A program made the translations under genes and the position numbers. Below are positions 19,953 to 29,033 of a DNA stretch of 29,033 bases, one piece after another (the first letter of the stretch is position 1; the number at the start of each line of letters is the position of its first letter). The notes beneath the pieces were generated by a model, which saw only the letters and a program-made list of their open reading frames with translations, did no database searches and was not told the origin of the DNA. The stretch covers positions 1-29,033 of the forward strand of contig JAWQRN010000483.1 in NCBI GenBank assembly GCA_033557685.1, written 5' to 3'. This DNA is from Sperchopsis tessellata (taxonomy: Eukaryota; Arthropoda; Insecta; Coleoptera; Hydrophilidae).

Positions 19953-21054
19953 TAACAGAACTATACATTGTAATATAAGAAATATAAAAATCATTTGTCA
20001 TCGAAAATATTTTTGGTATATAACTATTCATTTTATAGAGATGTTTTACTAAGTGCACCAACATGCTTTTTGAAATCGCCACGCTCGTTACTCCAAAATC
20101 CAGCTTCCATTGTTTTGCCAAATCATCTTCATTCGTTTTAAATTTAAATAAAACCTTTGCTACTTCCGAAGTTTGCTTACCACTTTCATCATGGACGTAT
20201 ATAGTCAACGATCGCTCCATGATCCACAGCATCAGATAATTTACTTCCGTTTGAGAAACTTGGCAATACAAAATAACTTTTGAAGAAGTAAACAAGGTAT
20301 CATGAATATTATGGGCAATGGTAGAAAAAGCGTCTATTAACGGGTTAGATTTAAAACTTTTATCATCCGTTATGAAATTTACAGTGTTAAACCATAGCTT
20401 GTGGGTTTTTTTATTTACGATTAAACCCAACCAATGCAAACACCTTTTGCATATAATATTGGTGCCAGCAATACGGATTCCTGATAACAAGTTTGAGTTA
20501 ATATGAATGTAGCAATGTGAATAGAAAATGTCAGTAAATTTCGGGTCTAAATTTGGAACATCGCCACTTGAATGTGCGTGGCAAAACCAATCATTATGGT
20601 TGGAGGTATCGGAAGGCAACGGTAGGATTCTGTTAAAATTTAGCATGGTGCACAAGGATTGCAAGCAGTTGACACATTTTATTGAATACTCTTGATCTAT
20701 TTTAAGAAAAGTAGTGGCGCTTCGAAAATTCTTATTTGAATTATCTAACGTAAGAATTTCAGATTTAAAACTACCTAAATTTGCAGTGGAATTAGTGGAG
20801 AATCTAAAATATAAATAATCAGTTTCCTTTTTAACATTCGAAAGACTATTCAAGATAATTTCGAAATTTGGGCAGTCGACTTTGTGTTTTGTTCCATCAA
20901 TGTTAATGTCGAAGTAGTCACGTTGTAAATCTACATCTAGGCTGTTATACGTAGCATTTAAGTTTACAAATACGTTTACGGATTGCAAACGGGGTCTCAC
21001 TTCAACCAGAAGATTTTTATAGGGCTTGCTCGAGCCCGTTGCAACCCCGTCCAT
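19948..21054 (-). CDS. UBE3D: E3 ubiquitin-protein ligase E3D (HECT-like), single exon
   Basis: UBE3D is a HECT-like ubiquitin ligase also known as UBE2C-binding protein. Its cellular substrates are poorly defined. The 368-residue frame has no intron; human UBE3D has 389 residues. Landmarks in order: LVEVRPRLQS at about 16-25 (human LEVRGQLQS), KCVNCLQSLC at about 130, LPLPS with DWFCH at about 146-158 (human LPLPSENW and EWCCH), IICKRCLHWLG at about 200-210 (human ICKRCKVMLG), and YLMLWIMERSLTI at about 273-285 (human YILLWLLNSDSLV). The paired cysteines and DWFCH are probably zinc-binding. The start is the first in-frame ATG, 59 bases after the DCPS stop codon. An AATAAA overlaps the stop codon, which suggests a very short 3' untranslated region. 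It could be a second cistron of a DCPS transcript or have its own promoter inside DCPS. Confidence 0.93.
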   Translation of the reverse strand: MDGVATGSSKPYKNLLVEVRPRLQSVNVFVNLNATYNSLDVDLQRDYFDINIDGTKHKVDCPNFEIILNSLSNVKKETDYLYFRFSTNSTANLGSFKSEILTLDNSNKNFRSATTFLKIDQEYSIKCVNCLQSLCTMLNFNRILPLPSDTSNHNDWFCHAHSSGDVPNLDPKFTDIFYSHCYIHINSNLLSGIRIAGTNIICKRCLHWLGLIVNKKTHKLWFNTVNFITDDKSFKSNPLIDAFSTIAHNIHDTLFTSSKVILYCQVSQTEVNYLMLWIMERSLTIYVHDESGKQTSEVAKVLFKFKTNEDDLAKQWKLDFGVTSVAISKSMLVHLVKHLYKMNSYIPKIFSMTNDFYISYITMYSSVK

Positions 21055-21089
21055 GTTCTTCTTTTTAACTAATTTTACTAACTTTTTTT

Positions 21090-21095
21090 TTTATT
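21090..21095 (-). promoter_or_regulatory. Candidate DCPS poly(A) signal in the 59-bp DCPS-UBE3D spacer
   Basis: AATAAA on the minus strand, 18 bases past the DCPS stop and 35 bases before the UBE3D start codon. Cleavage here would fall at or inside the UBE3D 5' end, so DCPS termination and UBE3D expression may compete. Confidence 0.45.
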
Positions 21096-21113
21096 TGCTA
21101 CTCTACGAAAGGT

Positions 21114-21398
21114 TTACTTCGTAGGATCTCTTTTCAATATTCCCTTGGCTTCGAGTTTCTTGAAAAGGTTGTCATTTTCTCTTATTACGAATGGTAGAGT
21201 TACTTTTTGGTAGTAATCGGGCATTAGTTCGATGTTACTAATGACTGTAGTGAGCAAATGAGCTCGCTCTGCTAGAATACCAGGGGCTTCGTATCTCAAG
21301 TAAGATACATGGATATGTAAGTGGTAAAATGACGGTTGGTAGTGAATATACATCCGTAGTTGGGATCCATTTAGCCCAAACTTTTCTTCAATGATTTT
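21114..21398 (-). other. DCPS: DCPS exon 4 (terminal)
   Basis: Follows the acceptor TTTTTTACAG after an intron of only 56 bases. It encodes residues 241-334, including the catalytic HIT motif, and ends KRDPTK before the stop. Confidence 0.95.
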
Positions 21399-24300
21399 CT
21401 GTAAAAAATAAATCAGTAAATAAAAACAATTTTTAATTTAGAGATTGAACTTACTTCGGTACTTGATTTGATATTTTTTAGTAAAGGTAAATGCTTCTCT
21501 GTTAAATCTCTAAGTGATTTAATGTCTCTGGAATGCGTTATTGCTAGAAGATATAAAGTTTCTATTGATTCATTGTTCCACTTTAAATCGGGCAGTAAAA
21601 TGAACCCGTTAACTGGATCTGGATCTTCAAAAACTATACGTTTGGATTCACTTTTGTGTTCTAAAATGTTGAAGCACCACTAAAAAGGAAACGATTAATA
21701 TAGGAATACATAACAACATCAACAGGGGTAGTGCATGCGTACCACACGACAATCGTACAGCAAGAGACTGTTGCATAACCTAATTCCGACTCTCACCTCC
21801 ACGAGGCCTCTTAGAAGAGGTGGTGTGAGATGTGGTAATCAATCCATATAGAAGGCGAGGTTAGGGCTAACGAGAGCAGGAGAAATGGTCCTCCGAAAAG
21901 GGGGTTGAGCATGTGACTAACGACCTTACCTTGTCAAACAACAAATGTTACGAAAGCAAACCAAATGCCTCGGATGGACTGATAAAATGAAGACAAACCT
22001 CGCAGGGAAATATGGATATGAAAATGGAGGTTCGAATTGAAACCTGGAATGTCCGTTCTATGCTCCAACCCAGTAAGATGCAAGAAATTGCGGACGAGCT
22101 TGGAAAGTACAAGATGGACATCACTGGCTACAAGAAATACGATGGAAAGGAAGAGGAGGAGAATAGACAAGGGATTATACTCTCTGTTATACAGTAGAAA
22201 CCCTGAAAATCAGGGACAGAGAGGGGTCAGTTTTCTGGTGAACAAGAAGACAAGACCAGCAATACTAGGGTTTGAGGCAATTAATGCCAGGCTATGTAAG
22301 CTGCGAATTAGGGGAAGTTCTTAACAAGACCATAGTGAATGCATACTCACCAACAGAAGAAGCCAGAGAGGAAGATAGTGCACGATTTTATGATGAACTT
22401 TAACAATCCAGAACATGACGCACTTGTGCTGCTGGGTGATTTCAGAGCCAAAATTTTGTAAAGAACTCAACATACAAGATGTGGCTAGAATGCATTCCTT
22501 ACACGATGAGAAACGGCGAGAGACTCTATAGCATGGCAGTTGCAAAAAGTCTGATAATACGCAGTACTTATTTCCCATACAAGAATATCCACAAAGAAAC
22601 ATGGAAAATACCACGACGTTGTGCGGTAAACCAAATAGACAATGTACTGATCTGTAAAAGAAGGGCATTTTTCATCCAGGATGTGAGATCATACAGGGGA
22701 ACGAATTGTGATACGGATCATTACCTGGTGGGAACGACTTTGAAACAACGAATGGCCTTAGTACCAACAGTAAAAGGTATTGCAAGCAGTAAATGGAATA
22801 TCGAGGCATTGAAGGACAAACGAACAGCTAATTTGTAGTGCAAAAAAGTAGAAGACGCACTAACTGCAGGGGTAGAAGGAAACAATGTCAAGCAAATGTG
22901 CCTACGGATGAGAAAAGCAATAATAGAGGCGGCTGATAGTGTAATAGACAGGAAAAGAATAAGAAATGAAGACTGGTTCGACAAAGAATGCAGAATCGCC
23001 ATAGAACAAAGAAATTATGTCAGAATGAAACTATTGCAAGTAGGAACGAGAACAAACAGAGCAGAGTTCGAAAACTTAACGAAAATAGTCACAAGAGTAT
23101 GTAGGCGAAAGAAGCGGGAAATGATGAACCTGAAACTGGAGCAGATCGAGCAGTGTAATGTTTTAAAAAACTCAAGCAAATTCTACAAGGGCATACTTGA
23201 AAAAATAAAAGAATTCCAGTCCAGAGCGACCGCCTGCAGAAATGAGAACGGTGACATCCTAACGGAGGAAAGTGACTACCTGGGAAGATGCAAGGAGTAC
23301 TTTGAGGACCTGCTGGCTGCTGATGTGGGAAGTATGGATGAAGATAGTCCGGACACTAACGTACTAAGAGGTGGTTACAATCATTAAGATGAAGAACAAG
23401 TCGCCAGGCTGTGATTCCATAAACCATGAATTAATAAAAAATGCGGGTAGACCTCTGTGGGAAACCATACTTAGACTAATTGAGAAAATCTGGAACGAGG
23501 AAAGAATCCCAGAGGAATGGAAAGTGGGAATAAAACACCCTATGCATAAAAAAGGGGACAAGTAAGATATGCAATAACTGCAGAGGCATAACTCTCTTGA
23601 ATGTAACATACAAGATCTTATCAAGCATAATACCTAACCGACTATCCGAATATGCTGAAGAATTAATTGGGGAGTACCAGTGCGGCTTCCGGCCTAACCG
23701 TTCCACTAATGACCAGATACACCTCATGAGACAAGTCCCGGAAAAGAGCTATGGGCATAACATTGAACTGCATAATTTGTTTATTGATTTTAGGAAGGCT
23801 TTTGATACCAATAACAGAAGGGAGAGATATACATTTTGCATGCTGGTGGATGAATAAAAAAATGTAGTACTACTGGCTAATGAGGAGAAAACAAAGTGTA
23901 TGAAAACAGCGACAAAAGAGCAAGGACAAAGATCCTTCAAAATAGGGGCTTAGGGACCACTTTAACATCAACGAATCAAATGTTTGAAGAGATACAAGCT
24001 AGAATAAAGGCAGGGAACAAAGCAATATATTCTCATAAAGATATGCTAAGTTCAAAACTTCTAAGCAGATCAACGAAGCTTAGAATTTATACATCTTTGA
24101 TAAGACCTGTGGTCATATATGCAAGCAAAACGTGGACACTGACCGATAGGGAGATAATTACACTCAGGGTATGGGAATGAAGAGTACTCAAAAACATATT
24201 TGGTGCAACGCAGGAGAGGGATGGTTCCTGGAGAATGAAGATGAATCACAAACTTAATGTCCTAATCAACGGAGGAGACATAGTGCACTTTGTAAAAGCC

Positions 24301-27300
24301 AGACGTCTGGGATGGGGAAGGCCAAGGAGAACTATGGAGACAAGTTTTGGAGCTGGTCAAGACCCATAGAGGGTTGTAGTGTCACAGAAAGAAAGAAGAA
24401 TAACATCAACACATTTTCGATGATTATTTCCTTTATTTAGTCATTGAAAAAGTTTGAGAAGAGTACGGGCACTTGCTATAGCTAAAAGATATAAAATTTC
24501 AATTGATTCAAAAACTCTTAAGTTCAGGTTCACTTTTGTGTTCTAAAATGTTGAAATACTACACATAAGGAAACAAATGAATATAGGAATATGTAATAAT
24601 ACCAACACAGTTTTAATAAGTGCTGCATTTACTTTTTGTATTCTTTCTCACTGGAAAAGTTTGAGAAGGGGGCTAATAAGTTCGAAAATGATAATGTTCA
24701 GACTAAAATCACAATTAAAAGAAGCTTGTCCAAAAAAAAGGTATAAACTGGAAGATCAGGAGGGATAAACACCAGAAGAGTTATCGAATAACGAATCAAA
24801 ATGACTTACTTCACTTCAAAGACAGCAGTTGTTGAGATCTGTGGAATAACTAACATTGATTGGCAAAAGGAAGGGCATGGTGGAATGAAAATTTAAAAAA
24901 GAATATACAAGAATAAAAAATTATTTGGAAAGAAAATCTGTCCAAAAATACGAAACATATTGCCTTATTTTTCAGACTATAAGATGCTGTTTTTTACTTA
25001 TAAAATTGACTTAAAATTGGTGCACGTCTTATGGTCAGACGATAAGTAAAGCATTTTTTCAAAGAAAAATACCCAATTTAAAGTGAGGGTCTGCAAAACG
25101 ATTCTAGAAGGAGGCTTAAGAATAGGCACAGAGAGACTGCCATGGATAACTGATATCTAAAAAATCAGAAACTGTTCTACAAAGTGCATAAGGATGTGAG
25201 AAAACGTAGAGACGAGAGCCAACCGACATCTGAAGAATAAACATTGTGCTATCTTAACAAGAGATGAAAAAGTAATAGAAAGATGGAAAAATTACTTTGA
25301 GGAAACTAATGTGAGAGCTCTGGAGGAGAATGAAACGCTGAACGATTTATAACAACTAAGGGATCAGGAGGTGTTTATAACAGGGATGAAGTTGAGAGGA
25401 CCATTTAGAGAATAAAATATATGGGCAAAACAGAACAAGTAATAATTCTGGAAGTTTCAAATTTTTCCTATAGGCAAAAAACATATAAATTGGGAAACAA
25501 ATATGACACTTAGTGATGTAAATATTAATGTTCTGATTTGTAATAATAGAACAAGTAACACCTTTAACATTACAAATTTGGTTGAATAAGGAGATACCTT
25601 CACAGCCTTGCTTTTCAGTCTGGCACTACATGTGGTCGTGGGAGATTTGACAAAGTGTGACATATAAAATCATGACAGGGCTGATGCTGGCAAGAATGGT
25701 AGATGAGATTGATAAAAGAGTGAGACAGAACTGGGCAGAATTTAGACCTCGAACTTCTTGTATTCACTAGGGAAAGTTTTTCCTGAATTTTCTAAACTTT
25801 CAGAAGGTGGATGGGGTAGACTTTCAGAAGGTGGATGGGGTAAGGTCGTGGATCATTTTGGCATGCTGCGGAATATCTCAGACATTATTGAGTATGATAA
25901 AGGTACTATACGAGAACTACCCAGTGAAAATCAAACATGAAGGAAAGGTGCTGCGCAACATAAAGATAGATAGTGGCGAGGCAGAGTTGTATACTATCAC
26001 CAAAATTTTTCCTGATAGTAGTGGATTTAGTTATGAGGAACACTGCTGACAGTCTTACTAGAATAACTGGGGTTCATTTCGTAAGTTTGAAGATTTGGAG
26101 TTTGCAGATGATGTATGCCTTTTAACAGAAACAACATATGCAGCGAAAAATATATAGTTTAACAGGAATAGCAAAGAATGTTACACTGAAAATCAACACA
26201 GGAAAGACCAAGGTCATGGTGGCAAATGAAAGGAAAAAAGGTGAAATATATTTAAAAGACAGAGTGGTTCAAGATGTGGACAAATTCTGCTACCAGGGTA
26301 GTGGACAGAGTGTGGATGTAGAGAAGAATAATTATTGTTGCATAGAAATGGTGAAAGACATATGGTCATTGAGAGAGTTTACCACAAGGATAAAAATGTG
26401 AAGTGTTGCTATAAGGAGCCGAAACTTAGGGGAGAAGATAAGGAACACAGAAGCAAGGTGCATGTTCAAGACAAATATGTATTATCTTTTGACCCAGTCT
26501 TATAAAATGATGAACTATAAAAAATTGAAGGTGAAGAAACGGAGTGAGATGGAGACAGAGACAAGTGTATGCAGAGAAAGGTACAGAAAAAGATAGTGAT
26601 ACAAGAGACGGTGTAGAGTTTGGAGAGCAATTTTGGAAACAATAAGACCCAAGTGGATCGAGATAAGGAAAGCACCGGCTACATCTGGTTTGTAGTAAAA
26701 TGTTTAAGAAAACTGTGCACAAATATGACATAACAAAACGCATAACAATAACTTTATGACCAACAATGAAAGTAACTAAGGATATTTTTATTTATAAACA
26801 TTATTAGTACAAATCTTACCTGTAGATCAAACTGCTCCTCGGTAATATGTGGCAATATAATTTCTTTATAAATCACTGGAGTTTCTTCAACAATATATGA
26901 ATTATGTATAGAATACTTCTGAATATGTTTCTCCGTAGCCGGATGAATAATAGTTGTTTTAACAGCTAGAAAACAATATTTAAACTGTAGAACCAATCCT
27001 ACAAACTAAGTGTAGGTGCGGTATGATGGCCCAGCATATTGTTAAATAAAACTAATATATGTTACACCAGATTTTGCAAATATCACATATGGACAACAAG
27101 AAAATATGTTACTTAAGTGTATTTAAGATTACAAATATCCTTCAGTTGAAATTACATTGAAAGATGCACTAAACATATCTAGGTACTAAAGCAGCACAGT
27201 AATTTACTTTAATATGGAAACTTAACACATTTGAGGTTAAGTAACTATCATAGAGTGTTATACAGAAATTTTTGTGTTGACATAATTTCATAACTGTACT

Positions 27301-27728
27301 AGATAGAAAGATAATTGCATAAGATTCAATTGTAAATGAGGATATAGGTCAAAAACATTTACAAAAAATAGAAACTTACTATTCAAATCAACTTGTGGGG
27401 AAAATTCGTAATTTCCGTAAATATCGTTATCGAAAATTTTCTTCAGGGAGCTCTTCGTGGTGAAGTATTCGCTATCTTGCTTCAAATTCTCTTCTTCAAA
27501 TGCCGTCTTTTCCAAAATGACCAAGCCAGAACCCTTGAGACCTTCGAATGAACCTTGGAGGGCAACTGTTTTGCCTCTAGTGTTATTATTCAGGACCTTT
27601 TCAACCTTAAAAGCCGATAGGTCTTTTATGGTAACATGAAGAGAATTTTCCTCAGATTCTGCCCCGTTTTCCAACTTCGCCTTCTTAATTGGAATACCTG
27701 ATGATTCATTTTCCTCTATTGCCGCCAT
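21114..27728 (-). CDS. DCPS: Scavenger mRNA decapping enzyme (m7GpppX diphosphatase), four exons
   Basis: DCPS hydrolyses the residual cap left after 3'-to-5' mRNA decay, releasing m7GMP. Joining 27728-27380, 26965-26820, 21679-21455 and 21398-21114 on the minus strand gives 334 residues (human 337) with clean GT/AG introns of 414, 5140 and 56 bases. The N-terminal domain carries VILEKTAF, NDIYGNYEF and the exon-1/2 join LNTVKTTIIHPATEKHIQKY, matching human LNDVKTTVVYPATEKH. Exon 3 has EDPDPVNGFILLPDLKW and SLRDLTEKHLPLL. Exon 4 has the HIT motif at residues 266-271 (HLHIHV) with catalytic His268, and EAPGILAERAHLL. All family landmarks are intact, so the gene looks functional although intron 2 is filled with mobile DNA. 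The start lies in GCCGCCATTTTAT read backwards, that is AAAATGGCGGC. Confidence 0.97.
21455..21679 (-). other. DCPS: DCPS exon 3
   Basis: Follows the acceptor CCTTTTTAG and encodes 75 residues from WCFNILEHKSESKRI to LLKNIKSSTE. The donor is GAA|GTAAGT. A decayed second copy of this exon's 5' part lies about 2.9 kb upstream in the gene, at 24471-24560. Confidence 0.94.
21725..24401 (+). mobile_element. RTE-like LINE, internally deleted, with 10-bp target duplication
   Basis: AACATCAACA at 21715-21724 and again at 24402-24411 flanks a 2677-base element lying antisense in DCPS intron 2. It starts with a 5' untranslated stretch, then endonuclease motifs: ETWNVRSM at about 22036-22060, VLLGDF near 22430, NQIDNVLICK near 22630, and DVRSYRGTNCDTDHYLV at 22681-22730. 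A linker is open at 22896-23387. RT blocks follow: MKNKSPGCDSINHELIKNAG near 23387, IPEEWKVGIKHPMHKKGDK near 23508, LSEYAEELIGEYQCGFRPNR at 23642-23700, and NLFIDFRKAFD at 23775-23808. After a deletion that removes the catalytic DD block it resumes with SRSTKLRIYTSLIRPVVIYA at 24065-24125. Several frameshifts make it dead. The tail is GAAAGAAAGAAGAAT. Confidence 0.85.
24471..24560 (-). pseudogene. DCPS: Decayed tandem copy of DCPS exon 3
   Basis: This stretch aligns with 21536-21679 of the true exon. The string TTCACTTTTGTGTTCTAAAA is identical, AGATATAAA and ATTGATTCA are shared, and about 54 bases in the middle are deleted. Homology runs on into the flanking intron (24561-24610 matches 21680-21728). 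Read on the minus strand the copy gives YFNILEHKSEP, comparable with the true WCFNILEHKSES, then reaches a stop after the deletion. Inclusion in mRNA would truncate DCPS. An AG still precedes it (TATGTGTAG), but the pyrimidine tract is weakened. Confidence 0.88.
24970..25046. repeat. Short inverted-repeat element inside the second LINE
   Basis: CAGACTATAAGATGC at 24973-24987 faces GCACGTCTTATGGTC at 25022-25036 as an imperfect inverted repeat. The GGACTATAAGxxGCA-type end is reminiscent of small terminal-inverted-repeat elements found in many animals. It interrupts the LINE linker. Confidence 0.35.
25796..25843 (+). repeat. 24-bp tandem duplication inside the second LINE
   Basis: ACTTTCAGAAGGTGGATGGG plus GTAG, starting at 25796, is repeated directly from 25820. 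It preserves frame and duplicates the reading FQKVDGV near where the first catalytic aspartate of the RT would be. Confidence 0.85.
26461..26819 (-). other. Left part of DCPS intron 2 next to exon 2
   Basis: Purine-rich LINE tail followed by AT-rich intron. Minus-strand openings at 26426-26743 are pyrimidine-rich shadows of the LINE tail and not genes. Confidence 0.45.
26820..26965 (-). other. DCPS: DCPS exon 2
   Basis: Follows the acceptor TTTTCTAG and encodes VKTTIIHPATEKHIQKYSIH to EEQFDLQ. The donor is CAG|GTAAGA. Confidence 0.94.
26966..27379 (-). other. DCPS intron 1
   Basis: 414-base AT-rich intron with no other feature seen. Confidence 0.7.
27380..27728 (-). other. DCPS: DCPS exon 1
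   Basis: Encodes residues 1-116 plus one base of codon 117: a lysine-rich tail (IKKAKLENG) and most of the N-terminal domain. The donor is GAATA|GTAAGT. Its frame ends in phase 1 and is completed by exon 2. Confidence 0.94.
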
Positions 27729-27898
27729 TTTATAATAAAATTCACACGCTAAAGTTTCAGTTGGTAATTATATCTTTTTTCAACTCGTGTAGATACCTTA
27801 TATCTATCTTTGTTCGCTTGTATTTTTGTGAATTGAACAATTTTAAGTAGATGCAAGTGCTGCAAACATAAAAAAGATATACGTTATATGTATTTACC
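27729..27898. other. DCPS upstream region
   Basis: About 170 bases separate the DCPS start from the probable hAT end. This must hold the DCPS 5' untranslated region and probably the core promoter. No specific element was recognised. Confidence 0.4.
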
Positions 27899-28992
27899 AG
27901 TGGCGTATTAACATTAAGACGCGTTAGAAGCCTCCCTTGGACCAGGATAGTCGCAAAATGTTAAAGAAAGACCTTTTTTGGGTTCATACACATGAATCCC
28001 CCCCTCATGACAGCAAACACATATCTTACATCAACAACTTTCAAACTGATTTTATCTTAAAATGCGTTAATAAATAAAAAATTTCATTGTTACTTTGTAA
28101 GTACTAATCGTTATTATCTTTTATTTCCAATACGTATATATTTATGTGCTTCTTCAGATTAAATATATATCAGTTTCTTTAGATCGTTGCTAACTTTTTT
28201 CCTAGATGGATTTCATTCCAGTCAAGACAAAAGAAGAGCAGGTGTTTTAGAACAGATAGTGCACATGTCTTCTATTATCTTTCGCAAATACGAGTAGGTT
28301 GTTTAAGGTTTTTGTTTTTACAATTCGTAATCATTGATCAGAGCCCATCTATCACAGTTTTGTTCCAGGGTAAACTTTAAAAACTGCTGCTTTAGCTCAT
28401 TTCCATAATCATGAGTCCAACTTGTTTCAATTTTATTTATATATAGCTTTTAACCTGGAATTACAAATATTAATTTAATAGTCCACTGTGGTTTTCAAAC
28501 AAATTATATATCTTCAAAAACTGTTAATTTTGCTTTTCTCATATTAGAAGATGACTAAGAGTTCATTTGTTGTTTCTTGATTCACCATTTTACAATTAAC
28601 TCTTTTATTTGTAATAGCAGTTTTGTACCACATCAGTATCGTTTCTCTGGATGCCTTCAAAAAACTATTACAATTATAAAAAATAAAACCTACTAAAAAT
28701 TTTATTACATTTGCAGCTCTCTATAAAGATTTATTTGTACTGTTAGTTTGCTGCAAGAATAAATTTACTACTACTATTATGAAATACGCCGCATGTAGAC
28801 AATTTAATTGGTTGCTACAACGGCTGAAAGTAGTTTTAGCAGTAAATTAGTTACAAATTTACATTAAAAATACGTATTTTAAATTAAATTCTTTTCTATG
28901 ATTTACTCTCTTTAATTGAATTTTTTTATTCTCATTTTATAATTGAACCCCCTTGCACCTTAGGCGCGTGTTTAGTGAATGATCTGCCCCTG
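27899..28992 (+). mobile_element. Probable hAT remnant upstream of DCPS
   Basis: The left end CAGTGGCGTATTAAC at 27899 and the complement of the right end, CAGGGGCAGATCATT from 28992, are similar hAT-type termini. Homology continues inward (ACGCGTTAGAAGC versus ACGCGCCTAAGGTGC). Near 28812-28870 a plus-strand frame reads ATTAESSFSSKLVTNLH, recalling the AERSFSKLK block of the hAT C-terminal domain. The rest is decayed beyond reading. The 8-base flanks do not match, so the exact ends or the insertion history are uncertain. Confidence 0.45.
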
Positions 28993-29033
28993 ACCTGAGG
29001 AATAGTGTAAATAGGCCAATTTTAAATTAACCC

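Larger units (their letters stand above)
24700..26460 (+). mobile_element. Second RTE-like LINE remnant in DCPS intron 2
   Basis: Plus-strand pieces in order: a linker near 24780-24960, NQKLFYKVHKDVRKRRDE at about 25160-25215 and VIERWKNYFEE near 25273-25305. Then QEVFITGMKLRG near 25370, VDEIDKRVRQNWAEFRPRTS at about 25702-25760 (the RPRxS block of the RT), and SMIKVLYENYPVKIKHEGKV at 25890-25950. LRIWEFADDVCLLTE at about 26090-26130 keeps the catalytic FADD. KINTGKTKVMVANERKKGEI and DVDKFCYQGSG follow at 26190-26305. Stops and frameshifts are frequent and the segment between 25760 and 25850 is rearranged. No target duplication was found. Confidence 0.7.

Noticed and set aside
20318..20506. 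Plus-strand open frame within UBE3D
   Set aside because: Antisense shadow of the UBE3D coding sequence.
22321..23940. Several minus-strand open frames of 63-115 codons
   Set aside because: They are shadows of the plus-strand LINE coding sequence and carry no recognisable domains.
27457..27639. Plus-strand open frame opposite DCPS exon 1
   Set aside because: Antisense shadow of the DCPS coding sequence.
1..29033. CRISPR array, prokaryotic operon or phage-like system
   Set aside because: No regularly spaced identical repeats, and the genes and introns are clearly eukaryotic.

Overview
The window looks like nuclear DNA from an insect. It is very AT-rich, its genes are split by introns with canonical GT/AG borders, coding sequence is sparse, and it is crowded with decayed LINE, hAT and Tc1-type elements and short foldback elements. 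The LINE reverse transcriptases and the protein sequences look beetle-like to me, but that is an inference. There are no bacterial genes, operons or CRISPR arrays. I saw no convincing tRNA or rRNA gene, although a tRNA scan was not run.

Three conserved single-copy genes can be assembled. PEX3 (plus strand, four exons, 10458-15433) encodes the peroxisomal membrane protein import receptor. UBE3D (minus strand, one exon, 19948-21054) encodes a HECT-like E3 ubiquitin ligase. DCPS (minus strand, four exons, 21114-27728) encodes the scavenger mRNA decapping enzyme. PEX3 and UBE3D converge across about 4.5 kb of repeat-rich DNA. DCPS and UBE3D lie head to tail with only 59 bases between stop and start, which raises the possibility of a shared transcript. 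The three proteins act in different pathways (peroxisome biogenesis, ubiquitination, mRNA decay), and nothing shows that they work together.

Region by region: 1-5000 is a graveyard of mobile DNA (RTE-like LINE remnant, a 15-bp periodic repeat, a 66-bp tandem duplication, twin foldback elements, a hAT remnant). 5000-8000 has no supported gene, only a speculative minus-strand 5' end. 8040-8920 is a dead Tc1-like transposase, and 9633-9943 a TTAA-ended foldback element. The large third PEX3 intron holds two broken LINEs. One of these carries two tiny insertions that contain the same sequence in opposite orientation. 15434-19800 holds hairpins, a 490-bp foldback element and a broken minus-strand LINE. 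DCPS intron 2 holds an old tandem duplicate of DCPS exon 3, an internally deleted RTE-like LINE inserted between the two exon copies with a 10-bp target duplication, and a second LINE remnant. The right edge holds a hAT remnant upstream of DCPS.

The most interesting observations are the duplicated and decayed DCPS exon split from its parent by a LINE, the inverted pair of micro-insertions whose palindrome recurs 3 kb away, and the extremely compact DCPS-UBE3D junction. I found no clear previously undescribed multi-gene system.
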